A DNA stretch of 64,000 bases from Actinopolymorpha pittospori (GCF_014873875.1 NZ_JADBEM010000001.1:8184001-8248000); one strand, 5' to 3'. Positions 35,812 through 44,458 are shown, numbered from the stretch's first letter. Numbers and translations: made by a program. Notes: generated from the sequence alone by a model not told the origin.

Positions 35812-37074
35812 TCACCAGCTCACCGGGAAGCTGTTCATCCCGAAGATCCCGCCGCCGTACTTGAACGACAGCGCCTCGTCCGGCTCGTCGGTGCGCAGGT
35901 CCGGGATCCGCTCGAAGAGGGTGCGGTAGGCGATCTCCAGCTCCGCGCGGGCGAGGTTCTGCCCCAGGCACTGGTGGATGCCGTACCCGAACGCGACATG
36001 GTGGCGGGCACCGCGCCCGACCTCCAGCTCGTCGGCGTTCGCGAAGACCCGCTCGTCCCGGTTGGCCGACGCACCCAGGACGAAGACGCCGTCCCCGGCG
36101 CGGAGGAGTTGGCCGCCGATCTCGACGTCCTCGATCGCCATCCGGTCGAACGCCACCCAGTCGACGACGGAGAGGTACCGCAGCAGTTCCTCGACGGCTC
36201 CGGGCCAACCCGTGGGATCGGCCCGCAGGCCGGCGAGCTGGTCGGGGTTGCGCAGCAGGGTGAAGACCCCCAGCGGAATCATGTTCGCGGTCGTCTCGTG
36301 GCCCGCGACCAGCAGCAGGAAGGTCATGTTGACGAGCGCGTTGTGGCTCAGCTCGCCCGCGGCGACCGGTCCACGCAGCAGCCGGCCGATGAGGTTGTCG
36401 CCGGGATCGCGGGTGGCGCGGCGCACCAGGTCGTCCAGGTAGTCGCGGATCTCCATGATGGCCTCGTACGCCCCGCGCGGGTCGTCGGAGGAGGCGAGCA
36501 TGCGCCGCGTCCGCGACTGGAAGTACTCTCGGTCGGCGTAGGGCACGCCCAACAGCTGACAGATCACCAGGGACGGCAACGGCAGCCCGAACGCCTCGAC
36601 CAGGTCGGCACTCGCGCCGCCCGCGAGCATGTCGTCGATCAGCTGGTCGGCCGTCTGCTGGATGCCGGGACGTAGCTGGTTGATCCTGCGGACGGTGAAC
36701 TCCGTGATGAGCATCCGCCGATAGATGTCGTGCTCGGGCGCGTCCATGTCGATGAACGAACCTTCGTGCAGCTTGGTCCGCATCACCTGTTCGTACTCCG
36801 AATGCTCCCGCTTCCCGAGGACTGGAAAGTCGGGCCGGCTGGTGTCGGTGCTGATGCGCGGATCGGTCAGGACCTGCTGGGCTTCCGCGTGCCGCGTCAC
36901 CACCCAGATCACGGCGCCACTGGGGACCTGGACCCGGACGAGCGGGCCTCGGGCGCGGAGCTCGGCGTACTCCGGCGGCGGCGCGTACGGGCATCGCCGC
37001 GCCATCGGGAAGCTCCGCGGCGTCGCGGCGTCCCCTACCGCGGCGTCCCGGTCGGGCGAGTCCTGCATGGTCAT
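35812..37074 (-). CDS. Cytochrome P450 (CYP105-like bacterial class I)
   Basis: A 420-residue soluble P450. The I-helix oxygen-activation motif is LLVAGHETTANM, the K-helix ExxR is EELLRYL near residue 293, and the heme-binding loop is FGYGIHQCLGQNLAR with the axial cysteine near residue 369. The ATG at 37074 has GGGGGAAAG directly upstream; the frame remains open to 37344 but that part has no P450 similarity and covers the operator region. The paired 3Fe-4S ferredoxin and divergent TetR gene suggest an inducible oxidation of a foreign or secondary metabolite; the substrate is unknown. Confidence 0.95.
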   Translation of the reverse strand: MTMQDSPDRDAAVGDAATPRSFPMARRCPYAPPPEYAELRARGPLVRVQVPSGAVIWVVTRHAEAQQVLTDPRISTDTSRPDFPVLGKREHSEYEQVMRTKLHEGSFIDMDAPEHDIYRRMLITEFTVRRINQLRPGIQQTADQLIDDMLAGGASADLVEAFGLPLPSLVICQLLGVPYADREYFQSRTRRMLASSDDPRGAYEAIMEIRDYLDDLVRRATRDPGDNLIGRLLRGPVAAGELSHNALVNMTFLLLVAGHETTANMIPLGVFTLLRNPDQLAGLRADPTGWPGAVEELLRYLSVVDWVAFDRMAIEDVEIGGQLLRAGDGVFVLGASANRDERVFANADELEVGRGARHHVAFGYGIHQCLGQNLARAELEIAYRTLFERIPDLRTDEPDEALSFKYGGGIFGMNSFPVSW

Positions 37075-37107
37075 AGTCTTTCCCCCTGACGAGAAGATCC
37101 TGACGGA

Positions 37108-37145
37108 TCCAGCTACCTTACTTACATGAAAGTAAGCGGACTGGA
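37108..37145. promoter_or_regulatory. Long palindrome upstream of the P450, candidate TetR operator
   Basis: The core CTTACTTACATGAAAGTAAG (37117-37136) has 7-base perfect arms CTTACTT/AAGTAAG around a CATG centre with one mismatched pair, and outer arms TCCAG/CTGGA at 37108 and 37141 continue the symmetry. It starts 34 bases upstream of the P450 ATG and is A+T-rich against its surroundings, typical for a TetR-family operator. Confidence 0.7.
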
Positions 37146-37369
37146 CCGTCGAGGTCAACGGGGCGTCCCGTAAAGAAGTCGCCATGGATCTCCGCGGCGA
37201 AGGAACGGGTCGGTCACCCAGAACAGCACCGCGCAGGCGGCCCACGCGGCACGTCAGGGTTGGTTGGCGTCCAAACGACGGTGGGACAGCCGGCCGTACG
37301 ACGCCTGGACGCGACCCGGCTGCACGGACGGGTGAGGGTGACACCGACCACGACAGCTCGCCGAGACAC

Positions 37370-37395
37370 AGCTGACCCAGACAGCTGACCCAGAC
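37370..37395. repeat. 13-bp tandem duplication before the tetR-type gene
   Basis: AGCTGACCCAGAC is present twice head to tail (37370-37382 and 37383-37395), 23 bases upstream of the regulator's ATG. Either a slipped duplication or a direct-repeat protein site. Confidence 0.7.
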
Positions 37396-37418
37396 ACAGA
37401 GGGAGTACCGAAGCGCAG

Positions 37419-38006
37419 ATGGCCGGGCGACGCAGCGACACCCGGGAACGGATCCAGCAGGTGGCGCTGGAGCTGTTCTCCACGCAGGGATACGAGCAGA
37501 CCTCTCTGCGCGAAGTGGCCGAACGTCTGCGCATCACCAGGCCCGCGCTCTACTACCACTTCCGGACCAAGGAGGACATCCTCTCCAGCGTCCTGGAGGA
37601 CCTCGGCTCCTCGATCGAGGAGCTGGTCCAGTGGGGGCAGGCCCAACCGCGGACAGCGCGGGCGCGCCGGCAGATCCTGCACCGGATCGCCGGGCTGCTC
37701 AACGACCAGTGGCGTCCGCTGGTGAGGTTCTCCCAGGTCAACCAGACCGCGATGAAGAGCCATCCGGACGGCGCGCGGATGCAGGAGCGCATGCTCGCGC
37801 TCGTGTCCCTGCTGAGTGACCCGGACGCGGAACCCGCCGCGCAGTTCGAGGCCCGCCTCGCGGTCGTCGCGCTGTTCATGGGCACCGTGCCGTTCCTCTT
37901 CGACCTCGGTCTCACCGACGAGCAACGCTCGGCGGTCGCGCTGGAGGTCGCGGGCAAGCTCGTGGCCGACCCCGACGAGACCGACGACCCCGACGAGACC
38001 AACTGA
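37419..38006 (+). CDS. TetR-family transcriptional regulator
   Basis: A 195-residue TetR protein. The helix-turn-helix covers about residues 25-50 (TSLREVAERLRITRPALYYHFRTKEDIL). The C-terminal ligand domain is all-helical and has no recognisable subfamily mark; the end carries two short DPDETD repeats. It is divergent from the P450-ferredoxin pair and most likely represses it through the 37108-37145 palindrome, releasing on binding the P450 substrate or a related compound (inference from gene order). Confidence 0.92.
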   Translation: MAGRRSDTRERIQQVALELFSTQGYEQTSLREVAERLRITRPALYYHFRTKEDILSSVLEDLGSSIEELVQWGQAQPRTARARRQILHRIAGLLNDQWRPLVRFSQVNQTAMKSHPDGARMQERMLALVSLLSDPDAEPAAQFEARLAVVALFMGTVPFLFDLGLTDEQRSAVALEVAGKLVADPDETDDPDETN

Positions 38007-38015
38007 GACGCGCAC

Positions 38016-38060
38016 CGCCCGTCCTGCCCGCGGGCGGGCGACCCACGGGCAGGACGGGCG
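38016..38060. terminator. Hairpin between the TetR gene and nadC
   Basis: Perfect 15-base arms (CGCCCGTCCTGCCCG at 38016-38030 and its complement at 38046-38060) around a 15-base loop. It lies between the two convergent genes, 9 bases past each stop, and can serve both. Confidence 0.75.
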
Positions 38061-38068
38061 TGACCGCT

Positions 38069-38977
38069 TCAGCTCATGTCGAGGCCGAGGTCCAGTGCGG
38101 GAGCCGAGTGCGTCAGGGCGCCGACCGCAAGGTAGTCGACGCCGGTCTCGGCGTAGGACCGGGCGACATCGAGGGTGATGCCGCCCGAGGCCTCGAGCCG
38201 GGTGCCGGTGCCCGCTGCCCGGGTACGACGTACGGCCTCGGCGCACTGCGCGGGTGTGAAGTTGTCGAGCAGGACGAGTTCCGCCGCGGCGGCGAGGACG
38301 GAGTCCAGCTCCTCCAGCGTGGTCACCTCGACCTCGCGCGGCAGGTCCGGCGCCTGCGCGCGGACCGCCGCCAGTGCGGCGGCCACCGAGCCGGCCGCGA
38401 CGACGTGGTTGTCCTTCACCAGTACGGCGTCGCCGAGACCCATCCGGTGGTTGACCCCGCCACCACAGCGGACGGCGTACTTCTCCAGCACCCGGAGGCC
38501 GGGCATCGTCTTACGGGTGTCGCGGATCGCACACCCCGTGCCGGCGACCGCCTCGACCCAGGCCGCTGTCTCCGTCGCGATCCCGGACAGGTGACACACC
38601 AGGTTGAGCGCGGTGCGTTCGGCCGTCAGCAGGGCCCGCACCGGTCCCCGCAGCACCAGCGCCGGCTTGCCCGCCTCCAGGCGGCTGCCGTCGGCCTCCT
38701 GGGCGAGGACCTCGAACTCGCCAGGTGCCACCAGGTCGAGGACGGCCGGCACGAGCGCGCCACCCGCGAGGACGCCTCGCCGGCGTGGCGTGAGGTCGGC
38801 TTCTGCCCGCGCGTCGGCCGCCACGGTGGCCGCCGTCGTCACGTCGGGACCGTAGCGGAGGTCCTCCGTCAAGGCCGTCCTGACGACGCGCAGGGCGTCC
38901 TCGACGTCCAGTCCGGCCTGCTCCAGTCCTGCCACCACGGCGGGTGAGAACTCCCGCGTCGCGAGTGTTCCGGTCAT
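38069..38977 (-). CDS. nadC: Nicotinate-nucleotide pyrophosphorylase (quinolinate phosphoribosyltransferase)
   Basis: A 302-residue enzyme converting quinolinate and PRPP to nicotinate mononucleotide. Characteristic segments are ALTEDLRYGPDVTT, AERTALNLVCHLSGIAT, RDTRKTMPGLRVLEKYAVRCGGGVNHR (written here in part) with the active-site Arg/Lys/His, and LEASGGITLD near the end. ATG 38977 has GGGAGGAG upstream and overlaps the nadB end by 4 bases. Third gene of the de novo NAD operon nadA-nadB-nadC. Confidence 0.96.
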   Translation of the reverse strand: MTGTLATREFSPAVVAGLEQAGLDVEDALRVVRTALTEDLRYGPDVTTAATVAADARAEADLTPRRRGVLAGGALVPAVLDLVAPGEFEVLAQEADGSRLEAGKPALVLRGPVRALLTAERTALNLVCHLSGIATETAAWVEAVAGTGCAIRDTRKTMPGLRVLEKYAVRCGGGVNHRMGLGDAVLVKDNHVVAAGSVAAALAAVRAQAPDLPREVEVTTLEELDSVLAAAAELVLLDNFTPAQCAEAVRRTRAAGTGTRLEASGGITLDVARSYAETGVDYLAVGALTHSAPALDLGLDMS

Positions 38978-40599
38978 GCGACTCCTCCCAGATCCAGGGA
39001 GCGCACCAGCGCGGGCTGGCCCGCGTCGTCCAGGCCCACGACCAGGCTGCGCCTCCATCGTTCGTCGTCTCGCCCGGCGTGGTCGTGCCGGAGGTGGCAG
39101 CCGCGGGACTCCTGCCGCTCGCCGGCGGCGAAGACCAGCGCCCGGGCCACCAGGTGGAGCGCGGCGTCCTCCACGTCACCGCGCCCGCGAGGCACTCGAC
39201 GTTCGGACATCGAGTCGAGTGACTTCGCGACGACCTCGAGGCCGTCGTGGTCGCGACCGATCGCCGCGTGCCGGCTCATCAACTGCTGCAGGACCGGCCG
39301 ATCGGCGACCGGCTGCGCGGCCGGCTCCGCTTCGGTCGCGGTCCTGGGATCACCGAGTGCCCCGGAGGCGTGGTCGGCGGCGACCGCTCGCGCGGCGCGC
39401 GTGCCCACGACCAGCCCTTCCAGCAGGCTGTTGGACGCGAGCCGGTTGGCGCCGTGCAGACCCGTCCGGGCCACCTCGCCCGCGGCGTAGAGCCCTGGTA
39501 CGCAGCTGCGTCCGTCGACCGACGTCACCACGCCACCGCAGCCGAAGTGCGCCGCCGGGGCGACCGGGATCGGCTCGGTCGCGGGATCGATTCCGGCGTC
39601 CTGGCAGGCGGCGTACACGGTCGGGAACCGCGTCCGGAAGGCTTCCCCCGACCGATGCGTGGCGTCGAGGAAGACATGGTCGTCTATGCCGCCGGGTGCC
39701 TCGGCGAGCCGGCGGATGACGGCCGCGGACACGACGTCGCGCGGCGCGAGGTCCTCCAGTGGGTGGACTCCCGCCATCACCCTGGCACCGGCGCCGTCCA
39801 CCAGGACGGCACCTTCACCGCGCACCGCCTCGGTGACGAGCGGCCGGCGTCCCCTCGCACCACGGCCGTTGTGGAGCACGGTCGGATGGAACTGCACGAA
39901 CTCCAGGTCGGCCACCATCGCCCCGGCACGCAGCGCGAGCGCGACGCCGTCCGCGGTCGCGACGTCGGGGTTGGTGGTCGTCTCGTAGAGCTGACCGAGT
40001 CCACCGGTCGCGAGCAGGACCGCCGGTGCGCGCAGCCGGCCGAGTGTGCCGCCGTCGTCGACGACGGCGAGGCCGGCGACCGCGCCCGCCGGAGTCTTCG
40101 ACACCGCCACCGCCGAGTGGCGTTCGAGCAGCGTCAAGGCTCGGTTGCGGGCGCCCGCGAGCAGGGCTCGCTCGACCTCCGCGCCGGTGGCGTCGCCGCC
40201 GGCGTGGATCACCCGGAACGCCGTGTGACCTCCCTCACGGGTGCGCGCGAGCCGTTGGTGCGGACCGGCGTCGAAGACCGCGCCAGCGTCGCGCAGGCGG
40301 GCGACGGCGCCCGGTCCGTCGGACAGGATCGTCGCCACGGCCTCCAGGTCGCACAGGCCCGCGCCCGCGACGATCGTGTCGTCGATGTGCCGGCGGACGG
40401 AGTCGTCCGGATCATGTTCGCCGGGCAGCACGACTGCGACGCCACCCTGCGCCCAGCGGGTGTTGCCGGCGTCGGCCTCCGCCTTGGTGACGACGACGAC
40501 ACGCAGCCCGCGAGCGGTGGCCTCCAGCGCGGCGGTGAGTCCCGCGACGCCGGTGCCGACGACGACCAGGTCGGCGTCCGCCTCCCAGCCGCTACTCAT
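38974..40599 (-). CDS. nadB: L-aspartate oxidase
   Basis: A 541-residue FAD enzyme oxidising aspartate to iminoaspartate. The FAD-binding motif VVVGTGVAGLTAALEA is at residues 12-27; ATGGLGQLYETTTNP, LEFVQFHPTVLH and the C-terminal GLYAAGEVARTGLHGANRLA are diagnostic of the succinate dehydrogenase/NadB flavoprotein family with the NadB Arg/His pattern. ATG 40599 overlaps the nadA stop (ATGA) and its end overlaps nadC, so the three genes are coupled. Confidence 0.96.
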   Translation of the reverse strand: MSSGWEADADLVVVGTGVAGLTAALEATARGLRVVVVTKAEADAGNTRWAQGGVAVVLPGEHDPDDSVRRHIDDTIVAGAGLCDLEAVATILSDGPGAVARLRDAGAVFDAGPHQRLARTREGGHTAFRVIHAGGDATGAEVERALLAGARNRALTLLERHSAVAVSKTPAGAVAGLAVVDDGGTLGRLRAPAVLLATGGLGQLYETTTNPDVATADGVALALRAGAMVADLEFVQFHPTVLHNGRGARGRRPLVTEAVRGEGAVLVDGAGARVMAGVHPLEDLAPRDVVSAAVIRRLAEAPGGIDDHVFLDATHRSGEAFRTRFPTVYAACQDAGIDPATEPIPVAPAAHFGCGGVVTSVDGRSCVPGLYAAGEVARTGLHGANRLASNSLLEGLVVGTRAARAVAADHASGALGDPRTATEAEPAAQPVADRPVLQQLMSRHAAIGRDHDGLEVVAKSLDSMSERRVPRGRGDVEDAALHLVARALVFAAGERQESRGCHLRHDHAGRDDERWRRSLVVGLDDAGQPALVRSLDLGGVA

Positions 40600-41612
40600 T
40601 CGCCGCCGCCAGGACGGCCGATCTCGACCATCCGTTGGACCGCTCCGCGGGCGCGTTCGGCGATGTTGGCGTCGACGTTCACCTCGTCGGTTCCCTCGCG
40701 AAGGCTCCGCAGCAACGCGCCGGGGGTGATCATCTTCATGTAGCGGCAGGAGGCCCGGTCGTTGACCGGGCGGAAGTCGACGCCCGGAGCGGCCTTGCGG
40801 AGTTGGTGGAGCATGCCCACCTCGGTCGCGACCAGCACCGAACGGGACTTCGTCTCCTTCGCCTCGTCGAGCATCCCGCCCGTCGAGAGGATCTTGACGC
40901 GCTCGGAGGCCACGGCGCCCTCGCCCGCGAGGTAGAGCGCCGACGTCGCACACCCGCACTCGGGGTGGATGAACAGCTCGGCGTCTGGCAGGGCGGCCGC
41001 GCGTTCAGCGAGTTCGGTCCCGTTGATGCCCGCGTGGACGTGGCACTCCCCCGCCCAGACGTGCAGGTTGTCCCGGCCGGTCTCCCGCTTCACGTGCGCG
41101 CCGAGGAACATGTCGGGCAGGAACAGCACCTCCCGGTCGGCCGGGATCGAGGCGACCACCTCGACCGCGTTGGACGACGTGCAGCAGATGTCGGTCTCCG
41201 CCTTCACCTCGGCCGTCGTGTTGACGTACGACACCACGACCGCGCCCGGGTGCTCAGCCTTCCAGGCACGCAACTGGTTCGCGTCGATCGAGTCGGCGAG
41301 GGAGCAGCCGGCCCGGGCGTCGGGGATGAGCACCGTCTTGTCGGGGCTGAGGATCTTGGCGGTCTCAGCCATGAAGTGCACGCCGCAGAAGACGATGGTC
41401 GACGCCTCGCTGGTCGCCGCGATGCGGCTGAGCGCGAGCGAGTCGCCGGTGTGGTGCGCGATGTCCTGAATCTCAGGTATCTGGTAGTTGTGCGCGAGAA
41501 TCACGGCGTCACGCTCAGTGGCGAGACGCCTCACCTCGTCTCGCCACGCTTCGTCTGGCACCACACCGTCGTAGGCGCCAGCCGTGTGTTCCGCTGAAGC
41601 GACAGCGGTCAT
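40596..41612 (-). CDS. nadA: Quinolinate synthase
   Basis: A 338-residue enzyme that condenses iminoaspartate with dihydroxyacetone phosphate, using a [4Fe-4S] cluster. The three cluster cysteines can be placed in DARAGCSLADSID, ETDICCTSSNAVEVV and HPECGCATSAL. AHNYQIPEIQDIAHHTGDSLAL near the N-terminus and ILSTGGMLDEAKE are also conserved. ATG 41612 has a GGGAGG site 4 bases upstream. The palindrome at 41629-41651 lies immediately upstream and points to control by the divergent NrtR. The cluster dependence links it to the SUF operon in this window. Confidence 0.97.
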   Translation of the reverse strand: MTAVASAEHTAGAYDGVVPDEAWRDEVRRLATERDAVILAHNYQIPEIQDIAHHTGDSLALSRIAATSEASTIVFCGVHFMAETAKILSPDKTVLIPDARAGCSLADSIDANQLRAWKAEHPGAVVVSYVNTTAEVKAETDICCTSSNAVEVVASIPADREVLFLPDMFLGAHVKRETGRDNLHVWAGECHVHAGINGTELAERAAALPDAELFIHPECGCATSALYLAGEGAVASERVKILSTGGMLDEAKETKSRSVLVATEVGMLHQLRKAAPGVDFRPVNDRASCRYMKMITPGALLRSLREGTDEVNVDANIAERARGAVQRMVEIGRPGGGE

Positions 41613-41628
41613 GAGACCCTCCCGGAGG

Positions 41629-41651
41629 GTTTTCGCCTAGTAATCGAAAAC
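41629..41651. promoter_or_regulatory. Palindrome between nadA and nrtR, candidate NrtR operator
   Basis: GTTTTCG (41629-41635) and CGAAAAC (41645-41651) form perfect 7-base arms around 9 bases. It is the only symmetrical A+T-rich element in the 60-base gap shared by nadA (17 bases from its ATG) and nrtR, the position NrtR boxes take in other actinobacteria. Confidence 0.7.
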
Positions 41652-41660
41652 TCCCCGGGA

Positions 41661-41666
41661 TACTAT
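41661..41666 (+). promoter_or_regulatory. -10 element of nrtR (leaderless transcript)
   Basis: TACTAT lies 6 bases before the GTG start of nrtR at 41673, the spacing expected when transcription begins at the first base of the start codon. No ribosome site is seen. The operator at 41629-41651 would cover the -35 region. Confidence 0.55.
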
Positions 41667-41672
41667 CACCGC

Positions 41673-42353
41673 GTGGATCGACTGGGGCATGAGGTGTTGG
41701 CGGCAGTGCTCCAAGTCCGTTCCTGGTCACTGCAGGTTCTGCTCTGGCAGCGCGCCAAGGAGCCGCAGGCGGGCCACTGGTCACTCCCTGGAGGTCAGCT
41801 CGGCGCCACCGAGGACGTCGAGGCGTCCGTACGCCGACAGCTCGCGGAGAAGGTCGACGTACGCCAGCTCTCCCACGTCGAACAGCTCCAGGTCTTCAGC
41901 GCACCGAACCGGATGCCTGGGGCCCGCGTCCTCGCGACCGCCTTCCTCGGCCTGGTGCCAAGCGACAACGATCCGGAGATCCCCGCCGACACCCGGTGGT
42001 TTCCGGTCGACGCGCTCCCCGCCACGGCGTTCGACCACCACGCCATCGTGCTCCGGGCCCGCGACCGGCTGCGCTCCAAGCTCTCCTACACCAACCTCGG
42101 CTTCGCACTCGCTCCCCCGTCCTTCACGATCTCCGAGCTCCGCGAGATCTACGCCGCGGCGCTCGGTCACCGGGTCTCGGCGACCAACCTGCAGCGGGTG
42201 CTCTCCCGGCGCGGGCAGCTCGAACCCACCGGGCAGACCGCGGTGTCCGGTCCGGCGGGTGGCCGGCCGGCCGCGGTGTTCCGGTTCACCTGCCGGGACA
42301 TGTTCATCACCGACCCGTTCGCCGTGCTCCGGCCACCCACCACACGTCGCTGA
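41673..42353 (+). CDS. nrtR: NrtR-family NUDIX-type regulator of NAD biosynthesis
   Basis: A 226-residue protein with an N-terminal NUDIX domain (residues 8-135) and a C-terminal winged helix (about 140-220: TISELREIYAAALGHRVSATNLQRVLSRRG), the NrtR architecture. The NUDIX box is degenerate: GQLGATEDVEASVRRQLAEKVDV-like, with Arg-Gln, Glu-Lys and Asp where catalytic enzymes have Arg-Glu, Glu-Glu and Gly, so hydrolysis is probably lost and the domain senses ADP-ribose or related nucleotides. It is divergent from nadABC with a shared palindrome between them, which fits repression of NAD synthesis. Confidence 0.9.
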   Translation: MDRLGHEVLAAVLQVRSWSLQVLLWQRAKEPQAGHWSLPGGQLGATEDVEASVRRQLAEKVDVRQLSHVEQLQVFSAPNRMPGARVLATAFLGLVPSDNDPEIPADTRWFPVDALPATAFDHHAIVLRARDRLRSKLSYTNLGFALAPPSFTISELREIYAAALGHRVSATNLQRVLSRRGQLEPTGQTAVSGPAGGRPAAVFRFTCRDMFITDPFAVLRPPTTRR

Positions 42354-42451
42354 CCCAGCCAGGACCCATCCGGGCCGATCCGGACTCCGGTCACGGGTGC
42401 CAGCCGCGTCCCTTAGGGTGCGAGTCCTGCCGGACCGCGCGAGGAGTGAGG

Positions 42452-43615
42452 ATGCCCGCGACCAGCGACGCCACGACCGAGGCCACCGCCGAGCCGCGTA
42501 CGTGGTCGCGGGAACCCCTGCAGGACTATCGCGCGAAGGTCCGCGGCTGCCTGCTCGGCGGTGCGATCGGTGACGCGCTGGGGGCGCCGGTGGAGTTCTC
42601 GTCACTGGCCACGATCCGTGCGACGTACGGGCCCGTGGGCGTCACCGACCTCGAACCCCTCGGCGGATCGGACGGGCGTCGCGGACTGGTCACCGACGAC
42701 ACCCAGATGACCCTCTTCACCGCCGAGGGAATCATCCGTGCCAGCATCCGCTGGGACCGCGGCGTGTGTCATCCGCCGTCGGTGGTCTACCGGGCCCTCC
42801 TGCGCTGGCTCGCCACTCAGGAGCAGTCCTCCCCACCACCGGACGCGTCCGGCTGGCTGGCCCGGCAGAGCTGGCTCTACGCCCAGCGTGCTCCCGGCAA
42901 CGCGTGTCTGTCCGGCCTGCGCTCGGGACGGATGGGCACGCTCGCGGAGCCCGTCAATCCCGACTCCAAGGGCTGCGGCGCGGTCATGCGGTCCGCTCCG
43001 TTCGGTCTGCTCCCGCCGATCCCCCGCTTCGGCGTCCGTGCGGCCTTCGACTTCGCCGTCGAGTGCGCCGTGCAGACCCACGGCCACCCGACCGGCTACC
43101 TCGCCGCGGGCGCGTTCGCCGCGCTGGTGCGGCTGCTGGTCGCCGGTACGCCGCTGCCGGCCGCTGTCAACGACGTCCTGACGCTGCTCGCGGACCACGA
43201 CGGCCACGAGGAGACCAGCGCGGCCCTGCGCGCCGCGGTCGCCGCGAGCACCGATCAGGCGCCCACACCTGAGACCGTGGAGGCGCTGGGCGCTGGATGG
43301 GTGGCGGAGGAGGCGCTCGCGATCGGTGTCTACGCGGCCCTCGCCCACCCGGGTCCCGCGGACGTACGCAGGGCGCTCCTGCTCGCCGTCAACCACTCCG
43401 GCGACACCGACTCCACCGGCTCGATCTGCGGCAACCTCCTCGGCGCCCTGCACGGCGAGACGGCCCTGCCGTCGGACTGGGTGGCCGAGGTGGAGGGCCG
43501 GGGCACCATCCTCGAACTCGCCGACGACTTCGCGCTGGAGTTCACCCGGCAGTCCGAACTCCACGGCGACTACGGGCCGCACACCAGGTGGACCACCCGC
43601 TATCCGGGCGCCTGA
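42452..43615 (+). CDS. ADP-ribosylglycohydrolase (ARH/DraG family)
   Basis: A 387-residue protein of the ADP-ribosylglycohydrolase fold, which removes ADP-ribose from proteins or other acceptors. Metal-binding motifs are GDALGAPVEF, VTDDTQMTLFTAE (the TDDTQ motif) and VNHSGDTDSTGSICGNLLGA. ATG 42452 has GAGGAGTGAG upstream. The gene follows nrtR in the same direction after 98 bases; since NrtR senses ADP-ribose, a product of this enzyme class, a functional link is attractive but not shown by the sequence. Confidence 0.9.
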   Translation: MPATSDATTEATAEPRTWSREPLQDYRAKVRGCLLGGAIGDALGAPVEFSSLATIRATYGPVGVTDLEPLGGSDGRRGLVTDDTQMTLFTAEGIIRASIRWDRGVCHPPSVVYRALLRWLATQEQSSPPPDASGWLARQSWLYAQRAPGNACLSGLRSGRMGTLAEPVNPDSKGCGAVMRSAPFGLLPPIPRFGVRAAFDFAVECAVQTHGHPTGYLAAGAFAALVRLLVAGTPLPAAVNDVLTLLADHDGHEETSAALRAAVAASTDQAPTPETVEALGAGWVAEEALAIGVYAALAHPGPADVRRALLLAVNHSGDTDSTGSICGNLLGALHGETALPSDWVAEVEGRGTILELADDFALEFTRQSELHGDYGPHTRWTTRYPGA

Positions 43616-43721
43616 GCCCGCCCACGCATCCCGGCACCTGAGCCCGCCGACTACGACGCTGCCAGCTCCGGTGCGGACCCGCGCGCGGTGAGGCGACCAC
43701 GCTCCCGCACACTGGGACACC

Positions 43722-44450
43722 ATGGACCTGTTGCTGCTCTCGAACTCCCGCAACCACGGCCAGAGCTTCCTCGCCCACGCGCTGGAGGAGATCGACGGAT
43801 TCCTCGGTGACGCGCGCCGGCTCGCGTTCGTTCCGTACGCACTGCGGGACCACGACGGCTACACCGCCATCATCGCCGAGGCGCTGGCCCCGCTCGGGAT
43901 CGAGGTGGTCGGCGTCCACACCGGTGCCGACCCGCGCGCCGCCGTCGCCGACGCTCCGGCCGTCTTCGTGGGCGGTGGCAACACCTTCCGGCTGCTCAGG
44001 GCGTTGCGGACGACCGGCGTCTTCGAGGTCGTCCGTCACCGCGTCACCGCGGGCGACCTGCGCTACCTGGGTTCCAGCGCGGGCACGAACCTGACCGCGC
44101 CGACGCTGCGGACCACGAACGACATGCCCATCGTGGAGCCCCCGTCCTTCGAGGCGTTCGGCTTCGTGCCGTTCCAGATCAACCCGCACTACCTCGACCC
44201 AGCGCCCGACAGCACCCACATGGGCGAGACGCGCGAGCAGCGACTCACGGAGTTCCTCGAGGAGAACGACGTGCCCGTACTCGGCATCAGGGAGGGCGGC
44301 TGGCTCCGCGTCTGCGGCGAGACCGCGACGCTTGGCGGGGCCAACGGCGCGCGACTGTTCACCCGCGCCGCCGAACCGCGGGAGTTGGCGCCGGGAGCCG
44401 ACGTCTCGCAGTTGCTCGCCACCCGGCCGCGCTACGACAGCCCGGCCTGA
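43722..44450 (+). CDS. pepE: Dipeptidase E-like serine peptidase (family S51)
   Basis: A 242-residue peptidase of the class-I glutamine-amidotransferase-like fold. The nucleophile serine is in YLGSSAGTNL near residue 125, the catalytic His in QINPHYLD near 160 and the GGGNTFRLL turn lies near 90. The family cleaves dipeptides with N-terminal Asp. The ATG at 43722 has no good ribosome site. A strong terminator follows 8 bases after the stop. Confidence 0.9.
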   Translation: MDLLLLSNSRNHGQSFLAHALEEIDGFLGDARRLAFVPYALRDHDGYTAIIAEALAPLGIEVVGVHTGADPRAAVADAPAVFVGGGNTFRLLRALRTTGVFEVVRHRVTAGDLRYLGSSAGTNLTAPTLRTTNDMPIVEPPSFEAFGFVPFQINPHYLDPAPDSTHMGETREQRLTEFLEENDVPVLGIREGGWLRVCGETATLGGANGARLFTRAAEPRELAPGADVSQLLATRPRYDSPA

Positions 44451-44458
44451 AACGCACA

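Larger units (their letters stand above)
37075..37418. other. P450-TetR divergent promoter region
   Basis: A 344-base region without a gene. It holds the palindrome at 37108-37145 near the P450 start and a 13-base tandem duplication at 37370-37395 before the TetR gene. Open frames crossing it have no coding character. Confidence 0.6.
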
